Shown piece after piece: positions 15,884 through 24,153 of a stretch of 64,000 nt of DNA. Made by a program: the position numbers and the translations under genes. The DNA is from Holdemania massiliensis (GTDB lineage: Bacteria; Bacillota_I; Bacilli_A; Erysipelotrichales; Erysipelotrichaceae). The notes under the pieces were generated by a model that worked only from the letters and a program-made list of their open reading frames with translations, searched no databases and had not been told where the DNA came from. The stretch is from positions 1,674,001 to 1,738,000 of the forward strand of contig NZ_JAKNTK010000001.1 of the NCBI RefSeq assembly GCF_022440805.1, read 5' to 3'. Numbering within the stretch: position 1 is the first letter of the stretch; each line of letters opens with the position of its first letter.

Positions 15884-17653
15884 ATGCGTCTGAGCGAGGA
15901 AGAAATCACCGCGGTCAGAAACAGCGCGGATATCGCGGAAGTCATCGGCCACTATCTGCCGTTAGTCAAAAAAGGCCGTTCGATGGCCTGTGTCTGTCCC
16001 TTCCACGACGATCATGATCCGTCGCTGTCGATCTCACAAGACAAACAGATTTATAAATGTTTTGTCTGCGGCGCCGGCGGCAACGTCTTTACCTTCGTCC
16101 AGAACTATGAAAAAGTAAGCTTTCCTGAAGCCGTTGCCAAGGTTGCAGAGATTAGCGGCTACAAGCTTTCTTTCGATCCCTCCGCATTGAAAACGCCGGT
16201 GGATCCGAAGAAAGACGCATTATATAAGGTACTGGCGGAAACGATTCGCTACACTCATTATCAGCTGGGGGCTCAGGCGGGAACGCCGGTGCGTCAGTAT
16301 CTGTCCCAGCGCGGGATCGACGAAGCTACGATTGAAAAGTTTGAGATCGGCTGGAATGGTCCTGGGGATGAACTGCTTCGTTTTCTTCAGGCCAAGGGCT
16401 ACAACGAACAGGATATGGTGGCTTCCAATGTCGTAAGACTGAATGAAAGCGGTCTTCACGATGTGTTTTCCAGCCGAATTACATTTCCGATTCATGACTC
16501 ACTCGGCAATCCGATCGGATTCACCGCCCGCAGCATGGATCCGGAAGCTCAAAGCAAGTATATCAACACGACCGAAACCGATGTTTACGTCAAAGGTCAT
16601 ACCGTCTTCAACTACCATCGCGCTAAACAGCCCTCCCGTCAGGAAGGGCGGGTGCTTTTATGCGAGGGAGTCACCGATGTGCTGGCTTTTTCCCAGGCGG
16701 GAATGGACAATGTTGTCGCAACGCTGGGCACAGCCTGTACCGCTGAGCAGCTGCGGCTGCTGCGGCAATGTTCGCTCCATCTGACTTTCTGTTATGATGG
16801 CGATAAAGCCGGACAGAATGCGACCTACAAGGCGGCGCAGCTGGCCCGCGCGGCCGGCTTTGAGGTGGGCATTGTCAACAATCAAACCGGTTTGGATCCG
16901 GATGAGATTCTGCGCCGGCACGGCGCGGAAGAATTGAAGGCCATGACCCGCAAAGAGCTGACGTGGATGGAATTTGTTTTCCAGTATTTAGCCAGCCGCT
17001 ACGATCTGGAAAATTATTCTGAGAAAAAGGAATTCACGTTCAAAGTTGAAGCCGAGATTAAACAGCTCACTGATGAATTTGACCGACAGAATTTTGCCCA
17101 TCAGCTGGAACAGTTAACCGGATTTCATCTGGATCTGGGGGCAGCTCCTGCCTTGAAAGCAGAAGATTCCCCGTCCGGCAGGGTAAAAAGAGTTCCAGTT
17201 CGTTTAAATCCGTCGCGAGATGGTAAGACTAATGCAGAACACCTGATTCTGGCGCTAATGCTTACCAGCCGCGATGCTGTAGAAATGTTCAAAGAAAAAC
17301 TCGGTTTTCTGCTCAATGAAGAAAATCAGCAGCTGGCGATGATGATCCTGGATTACAGCCGGTCTCATCCTCAGCTGCAGCTTGCGGATTTCATCAGTAC
17401 GATTGATGAGGAAGCGCTGAGACAAAAGGTTCTGGATCTTTCAGAATGGGAGTGTCCACAATTTACACCGGAAGTGATGGAGGGAGCAGTCCGCCGTCTG
17501 CAGCGGTGTATGCTGGAAGAAAGAATAAATGATCTGAAACAACAGATCCTGCGGATCAGCAATCCGGAAAGCCAGGCTGCCCTTCTCCATGAACGGATGC
17601 AGCTGCAAAGAGAATTAAGGGGGTACCTTGATGAAGAAAAACACCAAGACTAA
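15884..17653 (+). CDS. dnaG: DNA primase
   Basis: 589 residues from the third ATG of a run, 15884, six bases after AGGGGGG. N-terminal CHC2 zinc finger: C-P-F-H near residue 39-42 and YKCFVCGAGG near 58-67. TOPRIM core: EGVTDVLAFSQAG with the acidic DGDKAGQNA further on. The C-terminal helicase-binding domain is divergent, as usual. Lays RNA primers at the replication fork. Follows glyS by 34 bases; together with rpoD it forms the conserved dnaG-rpoD pair. Its last 23 bases overlap an alternative rpoD start, but the chosen rpoD start lies beyond the stop. Confidence 0.96.
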   Translation: MRLSEEEITAVRNSADIAEVIGHYLPLVKKGRSMACVCPFHDDHDPSLSISQDKQIYKCFVCGAGGNVFTFVQNYEKVSFPEAVAKVAEISGYKLSFDPSALKTPVDPKKDALYKVLAETIRYTHYQLGAQAGTPVRQYLSQRGIDEATIEKFEIGWNGPGDELLRFLQAKGYNEQDMVASNVVRLNESGLHDVFSSRITFPIHDSLGNPIGFTARSMDPEAQSKYINTTETDVYVKGHTVFNYHRAKQPSRQEGRVLLCEGVTDVLAFSQAGMDNVVATLGTACTAEQLRLLRQCSLHLTFCYDGDKAGQNATYKAAQLARAAGFEVGIVNNQTGLDPDEILRRHGAEELKAMTRKELTWMEFVFQYLASRYDLENYSEKKEFTFKVEAEIKQLTDEFDRQNFAHQLEQLTGFHLDLGAAPALKAEDSPSGRVKRVPVRLNPSRDGKTNAEHLILALMLTSRDAVEMFKEKLGFLLNEENQQLAMMILDYSRSHPQLQLADFISTIDEEALRQKVLDLSEWECPQFTPEVMEGAVRRLQRCMLEERINDLKQQILRISNPESQAALLHERMQLQRELRGYLDEEKHQD

Positions 17654-17663
17654 GGAGACAAAA

Positions 17664-18857
17664 ATGCCAGTTTACAAAACGTTGGATCAATTAAAGGAAG
17701 AATTTAAAAAGACCTATCTTGCCGATAAGGTGATTTATCAGAAGGATGTCATGGATGCTCTGGAGCATCTGGATCTGACTGATAATGATATGGATGACCT
17801 GTACGAATGGTTCGCTGCCGAAGGCATCGATATCAGCGAAGATGACGATATCGAAGAACTGGAAAATATCGATATTCCCGAAGCGGGAGCGATGACGCAG
17901 GATATCGGCGATGATCTGGAGTTTTTAGCGGAAGATGCCGGCGAGGATTTCGATGCGGAAGTTGAAGACGTTGAAGTTCCAGTCGACCTCAGCGAAACTT
18001 ACAGCAGTTCTCCTTATGTACGGATCAATGACCCAGTCAAGATGTATCTGAAGGAAATCGGACGGGTACCGCTGCTGAATCCGGAAGATGAGCCGGAAAT
18101 TGCCCGGCGGATTCAGGCCGGTGATGAAGAAGCTAAACGCATTCTGATTTCTTCCAATCTGCGTTTGGTCGTTTCGATTGCAAAAAAATATGTCGGCCGC
18201 GGCATGTTGTTTCTGGATCTGATTCAGGAAGGCAACATGGGTTTGGTCAAAGCTGTTGAAAAATTTGACTACACCAAGGGCTTTAAGTTTTCGACCTATG
18301 CAACCTGGTGGATCCGTCAGGCGATCACCCGTGCGATTGCCGACCAGGCTCGAACAATCCGAATTCCGGTACATATGGTAGAAACAATCAACAAATTAAC
18401 TCGTGTACAGCGCCAGCTTGTTCAGGATCTGGGCCGGGAGCCGACGGCGGAGGAAATTGCCGAAAAGATGGAAAACATTACGCCGGACAAGGTTCGCGAA
18501 ATTCAGAAGATTGCCTTGGAACCCGTATCGCTGGAAACGCCGATCGGTGAGGAAGATGATTCCCACCTGGGTGATTTTATCGAAGATAAAGACGCGATGT
18601 CGCCGGATCAGTATGCCAACAATCAGCTGCTGAAAGATGAGATCAACAATGTTCTGCAGGGCTTGACGGAACGGGAAGAAAAAGTGCTGCGGCTGCGGTT
18701 TGGCCTGTACGACGGCCGGACGCGGACGTTGGAGGAAGTCGGTAAGGAATTCAACGTAACCCGTGAACGTATTCGTCAGATTGAGGCGAAGGCACTGCGG
18801 AAGCTGAAACATCCGACCCGCTCGAAGCGGCTGCGGGATTTCGTCGATAAGAATTAA
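17664..18857 (+). CDS. rpoD: RNA polymerase primary sigma factor SigA/RpoD
   Basis: 397 residues from ATG 17664, selected because TAAGGAGA lies six bases upstream; ATG 17631 lies inside dnaG without a site. Region 1.1 is followed by a strongly acidic stretch (about 40-105). Region 1.2 starts DPVKMYLKEIGRVPLL; region 2 has LRLVVSIAKKYVGRGM, DLIQEGNMGLVKAVEKFDY and FKFSTYATWWIRQAI; region 4 has TLEEVGKEFNVTRERIRQIE. This is the housekeeping sigma factor; its consensus explains most promoters called here. Confidence 0.98.
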   Translation: MPVYKTLDQLKEEFKKTYLADKVIYQKDVMDALEHLDLTDNDMDDLYEWFAAEGIDISEDDDIEELENIDIPEAGAMTQDIGDDLEFLAEDAGEDFDAEVEDVEVPVDLSETYSSSPYVRINDPVKMYLKEIGRVPLLNPEDEPEIARRIQAGDEEAKRILISSNLRLVVSIAKKYVGRGMLFLDLIQEGNMGLVKAVEKFDYTKGFKFSTYATWWIRQAITRAIADQARTIRIPVHMVETINKLTRVQRQLVQDLGREPTAEEIAEKMENITPDKVREIQKIALEPVSLETPIGEEDDSHLGDFIEDKDAMSPDQYANNQLLKDEINNVLQGLTEREEKVLRLRFGLYDGRTRTLEEVGKEFNVTRERIRQIEAKALRKLKHPTRSKRLRDFVDKN

Positions 18858-18862
18858 GAACG

Positions 18863-19540
18863 ATGTTAAGCCTGCGACTCAAGGCGATTGCCGATTGTGT
18901 TCCTGTCGGCGTGATCGTTGCGGATATTGGAACTGACCATGCTTTTTTACCGGTAGAATTGGTGTCTTCCGGACAAATCCCGCGCGCCTATGCCTGTGAT
19001 ATCGGAGTCGGGCCGTTGGAGCATGCCCGTGCTACGATTGAAGAAGCAGGGCTGCAGGCACAGATTGCTTTAATTCTGACGCCGGGACTGGAAAAAGTGC
19101 CGGCTGATGCGGAAGTGGCCGTGATTGCCGGAATGGGGTGGATGACCGCCAAATCAATCCTTGAAAATGATTTTGACCGGCTTGCCCATTTTCAGCTGAT
19201 TCTAGTGCAGGTGAATCGCGAGGTCGCTTCACTGCGACGCTGGATTATGGAGCATGGTTTTGAAATTGTAACGGAAAAACTTGTGCATGACCGCCACTAC
19301 TACCAGATTGTCGGTTTTCGTAAAGCGGAAAAACCAGTTTCCTATACTGAAGTTCAGCTGCGCTATGGCCCGCTGCTCTTAGAAAATCTGGAACCAGTTT
19401 TACATGAATATTACCGTTACCGCAGGGAGAAACTGCAGCGAATAGCCGAGCAGATTGAAGATCCGGCAAAGCGGACAGAAATTCTGTGCCAAATGGAAGA
19501 AATTGATCATATCATTTTAAATCGAAAGTCATCTGATTAA
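18863..19540 (+). CDS. trmK: tRNA (adenine(22)-N1)-methyltransferase TrmK
   Basis: 225 residues, five bases after rpoD. N-terminus LRLKAIADCVPVGVIVADIGTDHAFLPVEL is the TrmK opening (quoted in parts: ADIGTDHAFLPVEL is the SAM-binding motif I); IAGMGWMTAKSIL is the NPPY-replacing active-site region typical of this family. The C-terminal coiled helix region is present. Methylates A22 in the D-arm of tRNA-Ser/Tyr/Leu types. TrmK normally follows rpoD in Firmicutes. Confidence 0.93.
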   Translation: MLSLRLKAIADCVPVGVIVADIGTDHAFLPVELVSSGQIPRAYACDIGVGPLEHARATIEEAGLQAQIALILTPGLEKVPADAEVAVIAGMGWMTAKSILENDFDRLAHFQLILVQVNREVASLRRWIMEHGFEIVTEKLVHDRHYYQIVGFRKAEKPVSYTEVQLRYGPLLLENLEPVLHEYYRYRREKLQRIAEQIEDPAKRTEILCQMEEIDHIILNRKSSD

Positions 19541-19541
19541 G

Positions 19542-19569
19542 GGAAAGGGCCTCATGCTCTTTCCTTTTT
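19542..19569 (+). terminator. Intrinsic terminator after trmK
   Basis: GGAAAG (19542-19547) pairs with CTTTCC (19559-19564), followed by TTTTTA. Ends the dnaG-rpoD-trmK transcript. Confidence 0.75.
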
Positions 19570-19738
19570 ATTTTGTCTTCTTTTACGTTCTTCCAAAAAA
19601 CGGATTTGTTGCTCCTTAAGAAAACCGATAGAGAATTGATTTTCCATTATCCTTTCATGGAACCGAACTGCTTCCAATTTTGTGAGATAAAAAGAGAATG
19701 TTAATAATCACTTCCTCTTTGCAGACGATTGGCGCAAA

Positions 19739-19767
19739 TGGACAACAAAGACTTTTTGATTTACAAT
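19739..19767 (+). promoter_or_regulatory. Promoter for the GHKL kinase-like operon
   Basis: TGGACA (19739-19744), 17-base spacer, TACAAT (19762-19767), about 70 bases before the first gene. No copy of the 9-bp repeat found at 24057 is visible here. The remainder of 19570-19738 holds nothing I can identify. Confidence 0.55.
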
Positions 19768-19838
19768 AAAGTAAATAGGGGTGCTGCAAAGAAGCTTGAA
19801 ATAAAAGTTTTTGTTTGTTCAACATGAGGGGGAAAAGC

Positions 19839-20543
19839 ATGAATAGTAAAAAAACAATCTTGTATTTAATCGGATTTTTCTTGTGCCAGATCGTTTTGGT
19901 AGCGGCCGTGTTCGGTGTCCAGAAGGAAATGGCAATCTTTGAAATTTTTATGATCATATCGTTTGCGATCGGGATTACACTGATTGGTGATTTCTGCATC
20001 TTTGAAATTATCCGCAGCGTCATGCAGTACAACGAGGTGGAACTTGAATTGAAGCGGATGACAGAACTGAATCAAAAGAACTATCAGTTTTATCAGTTTG
20101 CGGTCATGCAGCAGAAAAACATTCGTTACTTTTATCATGATCTGTCCAATCATTTGATGACATTGCAGATTTTGAAGGAGCAGGGACAGGAAGCTGAGCT
20201 GAAGGTTTATGCCGAGAAAATTCTGAGTCAATATCAGACGCAGCTGCCGGCCTATCAAACGGGGAACGTCATGTTGGATATTTTAATCCAGTATTATCAG
20301 CTTCATGAAGATACATGCACGCTGGCAGTAAAAGGTCAGGTTCCCCAACAGATTGATTTTACCGGACTGCTGGAACTTCTGCATGGACTGGCCGAACCTT
20401 ATGCTGGGAAGCAAGTGACGATCTGCTTTGATCCGCAGCTGCATTTGGAGGTACCCGCTCCTAAAAATGCGCAAATGCAGGAATGCTTGCGGTTACTGAG
20501 AGCCGCTGTAAATTCAATCGAGATTGACGAGGTGAACTGCTGA
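19839..20543 (+). CDS. Membrane-anchored phosphoacceptor protein, Spo0B/AgrC DHp-like without ATPase site
   Basis: 234 residues from ATG 19839 (AGGGGG six bases upstream). Two membrane helices (about 5-28 and 35-58) lead to a helical DHp-type segment with the intact phosphoacceptor box Y-H-D-L-S-N-H-L at about residues 104-111. Where a GHKL ATPase would follow, the sequence is short and lacks the N-box (NLLxNAxEA) and glycine boxes; TGLLELLHGLAEPY occupies the N-box place. Thus it looks like a histidine phosphotransfer protein or pseudo-kinase, as in Spo0B. The next gene starts on its stop codon. Function inferred. Confidence 0.6.
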   Translation: MNSKKTILYLIGFFLCQIVLVAAVFGVQKEMAIFEIFMIISFAIGITLIGDFCIFEIIRSVMQYNEVELELKRMTELNQKNYQFYQFAVMQQKNIRYFYHDLSNHLMTLQILKEQGQEAELKVYAEKILSQYQTQLPAYQTGNVMLDILIQYYQLHEDTCTLAVKGQVPQQIDFTGLLELLHGLAEPYAGKQVTICFDPQLHLEVPAPKNAQMQECLRLLRAAVNSIEIDEVNC

Positions 20544-21790
20544 TGCTGGATCAAACGCTGTATTATTTGAATCATATCCCCTTGATGATGACTTGGGCTT
20601 ATTTTTACAATGAATTTCTGCCGGTTCGGAAAAGCTATCGGAAAGATTATGTGATGTTGGCAGCGGCGATCTTAGCTGCGGTGCTGGTCTTGATCCAGAT
20701 CTATGAAATTCCCGGCAGCGAGCAGGATAATGCGGTTTTTCGGATGACGGTATCGGCTGCGACGATCGGTGTTGTTGTTTATCTGGTAAAAGGGGCCGGC
20801 TTGAAAGCCACAGTATTTGCCCTGTTTGCCCAGCAGCTGCTTTCCATTACCGCTGAAATGGTAACCATGCTGATCACCCTGGTCGGCGTGCAGTTCAGCC
20901 GCAGCGCCTATGAAGGCACCTTCTATATGAATGTCTATTCGTATGTTCTGCTCGATATCATGAGCCTGTTGTTTTTTATGCTGGCTTTAGGAATTGTCAG
21001 AAAACGCCAGGGAACAACGGAGGGGGAATATACAACAATCGGCACGCTGCTTTTAATCTGCCAGTTTCTATGGCTTTATATCCTTTCTTATAAACTGATT
21101 TATATTGTTGAAGCCAGTACGATGCTTTTGGTTCAGTCCTTGCTCTTTTTACTTCTGACTGATGCTGCAGTTTTTGTCATTGCCCGCCGGATTATCCGTC
21201 AGAAACGAAAGAAGCAGGAACTCGAAGCGAAACGCCAGATGAATGCGGAGCTGGAAATTCAGCTGCGGAAACTTTCCGAGAAGCAGGATGTTATCAATGC
21301 CGTCTTCAAAGAGATGACAGGACTGGATGATCAGCTTGAAACCCTAAGTACGCTGCAGCATCAAATGAAGCAGATTCGTGAAGATCTGATCTGTGCCAAT
21401 CCATACGTTAATGCCTTGCTGAATGCGTATCTTATCGAAGCGAAAGAAAAACAGATTTCAATGCAGTTTGAAATCAAGGCGGATCTGTTGGAGGGATTCG
21501 ATAATTATGATTTGAATACGCTGCTGTCGAATTTGCTGAAAAATGCTGTTGAAGCTTCCGAAAACAGCGAAGATCCGAAGGTGAAGCTGCAGCTTACGGA
21601 AAAGGCCGGATTGCTGATGATCCGCTGCTGCAACAGTGTTGCCGAACAGCCCAGTCCGGTTAAGAAAAGAATCCAGGGACAGGGGCTCATGATCATGGAT
21701 GAAATTCTGCAGCGGTATCAAGGAGTGCGAAGCATGAAGCAGGAGCAGAACCTGGCCGTAGCGGAAGTGATGCTGAAGAAAGAAGGCTGA
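20543..21790 (+). CDS. GHKL sensor kinase-like protein lacking the phosphoacceptor His (paralogue 1)
   Basis: 415 residues. About six N-terminal membrane helices (to about residue 215), a coiled linker, then a GHKL region. The DHp position equivalent to RHDFKNH reads K-Q-D-V-I-N-A, so the phosphoacceptor His is Gln. The ATPase N-box is intact (DLNTLLSNLLKNAVEAS) and a G2-like GQGLMIMDEIL is present. Similar in plan to AgrC-type receptors that sense peptides. Translationally coupled to the upstream gene (TGATG) and 3 bases before its own paralogue. Likely needs another protein as phosphoacceptor. Confidence 0.65.
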   Translation: MLDQTLYYLNHIPLMMTWAYFYNEFLPVRKSYRKDYVMLAAAILAAVLVLIQIYEIPGSEQDNAVFRMTVSAATIGVVVYLVKGAGLKATVFALFAQQLLSITAEMVTMLITLVGVQFSRSAYEGTFYMNVYSYVLLDIMSLLFFMLALGIVRKRQGTTEGEYTTIGTLLLICQFLWLYILSYKLIYIVEASTMLLVQSLLFLLLTDAAVFVIARRIIRQKRKKQELEAKRQMNAELEIQLRKLSEKQDVINAVFKEMTGLDDQLETLSTLQHQMKQIREDLICANPYVNALLNAYLIEAKEKQISMQFEIKADLLEGFDNYDLNTLLSNLLKNAVEASENSEDPKVKLQLTEKAGLLMIRCCNSVAEQPSPVKKRIQGQGLMIMDEILQRYQGVRSMKQEQNLAVAEVMLKKEG

Positions 21791-21793
21791 CGT

Positions 21794-23068
21794 ATGCTGA
21801 ATGACAATCCTTTCTTCTATGTTAACCATCTCATTTTATTTGGAATTTGGACGGCTTTTCATGGGACATTTCTGCATTCCAAAGAACCTCGGAATGCCTT
21901 TTTCCCCAAGCTGTATCTGGCTATCACGATCAATGCCATCATCAACTATATTCTGTTTTTTCTGTTTGCGGATTTCTTTTCTGTCAATCTGGTACGAACG
22001 CTGTTTACCGTAATCATGCTTTATCTAGTCCTGCGGCTGATGATCCGGGATACGCGAATGAACACCCTGTTTGCTGTACTTTTTCATGTGCTGTGCCTGG
22101 TGATTTCAGAAATGCTGGCGATTTTGATCATGCTGGCGGGCAGCGGCTTCGATCAGCTCGCGTTTGAAGAAGCTTCGTTTTTTACAACTTCGGGTTTTTT
22201 GGTAATGGATGGAATTCAAGGACTTCTTTTTGGTTTGATCTTGATTCTGAAAAAGAAAGTCTTTCCTAACATTGACTGGCAGAAACAGGCGCGCTTGGTC
22301 CCGCTGCTGGCCATTCATGCCGGCTGGATCTATCTCTTATCTTATAAACTGATCTATGCCTATGAAATGACTGTGAACTTAACAGGTTTTCTGATCGTAT
22401 CCTGGATTTGTGTGCAGGGCGCTTCGTTTTTCTTAATTCGGAGTCTGCTGAAAATGAAAACAGCGAAAGAACGAGCTGAACTTGAACATCAAAACAATCT
22501 TGAAATTCAGGCTCAGCTGATGGAGCTGCATGCGAAGCAAAGCGTCATGAACAAAGTGTGGGCATCCATTCAGTCCCAGGCATCCGAATGGAATGTCGAT
22601 CAAATTCGTGCGGCATATGATCAGATTGGTTCTATCCGGAATTCTTTATACTGTGATCATCCTTCTGTCAACGCTTTGCTGGCTTCCTTTCAGCGTCAGT
22701 TTGATGCGAAAGATATTGAATTTACGGTGGAGATCAAGGCTTCTTTCGCTTCGGGCTTCGATGATTTTGATCTGAACACATTGTTGGCAAACCTGTTAAA
22801 AAATGCCCTGGAAGCGGCTCAGGACAGTCCGCAGGCTTTTGTTCATTTAACGATTACCCAGCACAAGCAGATGATTTTAATCCGTTGTGAAAATACCAAT
22901 GGCAGAATGCATTCCAGTCCGAAGCTGATTCAGGGCAATGGCAAGAAAATTATCACGCAGCTGGCTGAACGTTACCATGGACAGGCCCGGTGGAATAAAC
23001 AAGCCCGCACTACAACCGCAGAAGTGCTGCTGAACAAAGACGATTCAAAATTGTGTGAAACAGATTAA
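21794..23068 (+). CDS. GHKL sensor kinase-like protein lacking the phosphoacceptor His (paralogue 2)
   Basis: 424 residues, same plan as the preceding gene: about six membrane helices, with matching landmarks (YLLSYKLIYAYE here, YILSYKLIYIVE there), and a GHKL C-terminus. The DHp position reads K-Q-S-V-M-N-K, again with Gln in place of His. N-box intact (DLNTLLANLLKNALEAA); the G2 box is weaker (GNGKKII). Clearly a tandem duplicate of the gene at 20543. Converges on the response regulator gene 16 bases away. Confidence 0.65.
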   Translation: MLNDNPFFYVNHLILFGIWTAFHGTFLHSKEPRNAFFPKLYLAITINAIINYILFFLFADFFSVNLVRTLFTVIMLYLVLRLMIRDTRMNTLFAVLFHVLCLVISEMLAILIMLAGSGFDQLAFEEASFFTTSGFLVMDGIQGLLFGLILILKKKVFPNIDWQKQARLVPLLAIHAGWIYLLSYKLIYAYEMTVNLTGFLIVSWICVQGASFFLIRSLLKMKTAKERAELEHQNNLEIQAQLMELHAKQSVMNKVWASIQSQASEWNVDQIRAAYDQIGSIRNSLYCDHPSVNALLASFQRQFDAKDIEFTVEIKASFASGFDDFDLNTLLANLLKNALEAAQDSPQAFVHLTITQHKQMILIRCENTNGRMHSSPKLIQGNGKKIITQLAERYHGQARWNKQARTTTAEVLLNKDDSKLCETD

Positions 23069-23073
23069 AAGAA

Positions 23074-23095
23074 CCGCAGTTTTGTTATTCTGCGG
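23074..23095 (-). terminator. Hairpin at the convergent gene ends
   Basis: CCGCAG (23074-23079) pairs with CTGCGG (23090-23095). Read on the minus strand the stem is followed by TTCTTTTA, so it probably terminates the response regulator gene; its stop codon lies in the loop. On the plus strand no T-run follows. Confidence 0.5.
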
Positions 23096-23858
23096 ACTCG
23101 ATGTCAAAGAATTGTTTCATAATCGCATTCATCGTTGCTTTTTTATAACTGCGGGAGATCGGGATGAACGTATCATTGAATAAAATAAGCCCCTTGGTTT
23201 CTACGGATTTGACATAGTTCAAATTCGCGATGTAGGAACGATGGGTCTGCACAAAGGATTGCGGCAGCTTTGGCAGATAGTCATCAAATACGGCATAGGT
23301 GATGATTTGCATCGTGGATTCAAGCGAATCGCTTTTCTGTGAACCCGCTTTGGTCATCCGACAGTTAAAGATGATTTTGCGGCGGTCTTTCTCCAGGTAA
23401 AGGATATCTTGATACAGAATCAGCCGAGGATGCCGATTAATCATGACCGTTAAGGAATCCTGCCCGGTTTGTCTGCCCTGCAGAACGTTCAGCGCTTTAT
23501 TCATTGCGAGGGGCAGCCGTTTTTCCAAGTCTTCCTTTAACAGGCAGTAAACATGCTGACAAAGATAGACGTCAGGAAAATACTGAAGATATCCGGTAAT
23601 AAAAATAATCTGTAATTCAGGGGCGATCACAGAGCATTTCTGAGCCAATTCCAGACTCGTCTGTTTTTCAGCCTCAAATCGAATGTCCAGTAAAAGCAGA
23701 TCAAATTGGCCCTCAAAAATCTGATCCTGAAGCTCCTGCAGGGAAGTCCAGGTTGTAATATAAGCCTCAGTCCTTCTTTCTTTGAGAATTGCCTGAGCTA
23801 ACTGCCTGATTTTTTCCAGCTCATAGGGCGCATCATCACAGATGGCAACTCGAATCAC
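23085..23858 (-). CDS. LytTR-family response regulator
   Basis: 257 residues from GTG 23858, chosen because GGGGGA lies six bases upstream; an in-frame ATG at 23873 precedes that site. Receiver domain is complete: acidic pair CDD near residues 8-9, phosphoacceptor Asp in LLLLDIRFE, Thr in FITGY and Lys in CLLKEDL. The C-terminal LytTR DNA-binding domain has ILYLEKDRRKIIF, FVQTHRSYIANLNYV and FIPISRSYKKA. AgrA/ComE-like plan. Its likely inputs are the convergent kinase-like genes, and its likely target is the repeat in the divergent intergenic region. Confidence 0.88.
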   Translation of the reverse strand: MIRVAICDDAPYELEKIRQLAQAILKERRTEAYITTWTSLQELQDQIFEGQFDLLLLDIRFEAEKQTSLELAQKCSVIAPELQIIFITGYLQYFPDVYLCQHVYCLLKEDLEKRLPLAMNKALNVLQGRQTGQDSLTVMINRHPRLILYQDILYLEKDRRKIIFNCRMTKAGSQKSDSLESTMQIITYAVFDDYLPKLPQSFVQTHRSYIANLNYVKSVETKGLILFNDTFIPISRSYKKATMNAIMKQFFDIESAE

Positions 23859-24056
23859 AATTATTCCCCCCATATCATTTCAAAATGAAATTGCTTAACC
23901 ATAATAGATAATCTTATTTTAACATGAAGCCGCTTCCTATTTCTATTTTATACGAAAAATAAATCGAACGTCTATTCTGTGAATTTGGAATCTGCAATAA
24001 TAGAAGTGTTCTTTTCCAGATATTCGAGAAAGAAATACATTAATTCTTATAGAAAC

Positions 24057-24086
24057 GACCACTTATGTTTCATTGATGACCACTTA
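24057..24086. repeat. Perfect 9-bp direct repeat with 12-bp spacer (probable LytTR operator)
   Basis: GACCACTTA occurs at 24057-24065 and again at 24078-24086, centre-to-centre 21 bp, two helical turns. LytTR regulators (AgrA, ComE, VirR) bind 9-bp direct repeats separated by 12-13 bp just upstream of a promoter. The pair lies between the LytTR regulator gene and a divergent operon with its own LytTR gene, ending 11 bp before the expected -35 of the promoter at 24121. Confidence 0.7.
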
Positions 24087-24097
24087 CACAGAATTCA

Positions 24098-24126
24098 TAG
24101 TCAATGTGTGAGGAGTCAGGTACAAT
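24098..24126 (+). promoter_or_regulatory. Promoter of the divergent membrane/LytTR operon
   Basis: TACAAT (24121-24126) with a poor -35 (TAGTCA at 24098-24103), as expected for an activator-dependent promoter; the direct repeat pair sits immediately upstream. A GGGGAGGG ribosome site follows at 24139-24146. Confidence 0.5.
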
Positions 24127-24153
24127 AATCTCAACTGAAGGGGAGGGATCGAT

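Noticed and set aside
19640..19690. Tiny frame (15 codons, Cys-containing) considered as a pheromone precursor for the kinase-like operon
   Set aside because: No ribosome site and it precedes the promoter.
19655..20258. Minus-strand frames of 125 and 130 codons opposite the first kinase-like gene
   Set aside because: Shadow frames; the plus-strand gene has a good start, membrane helices and an H-box.
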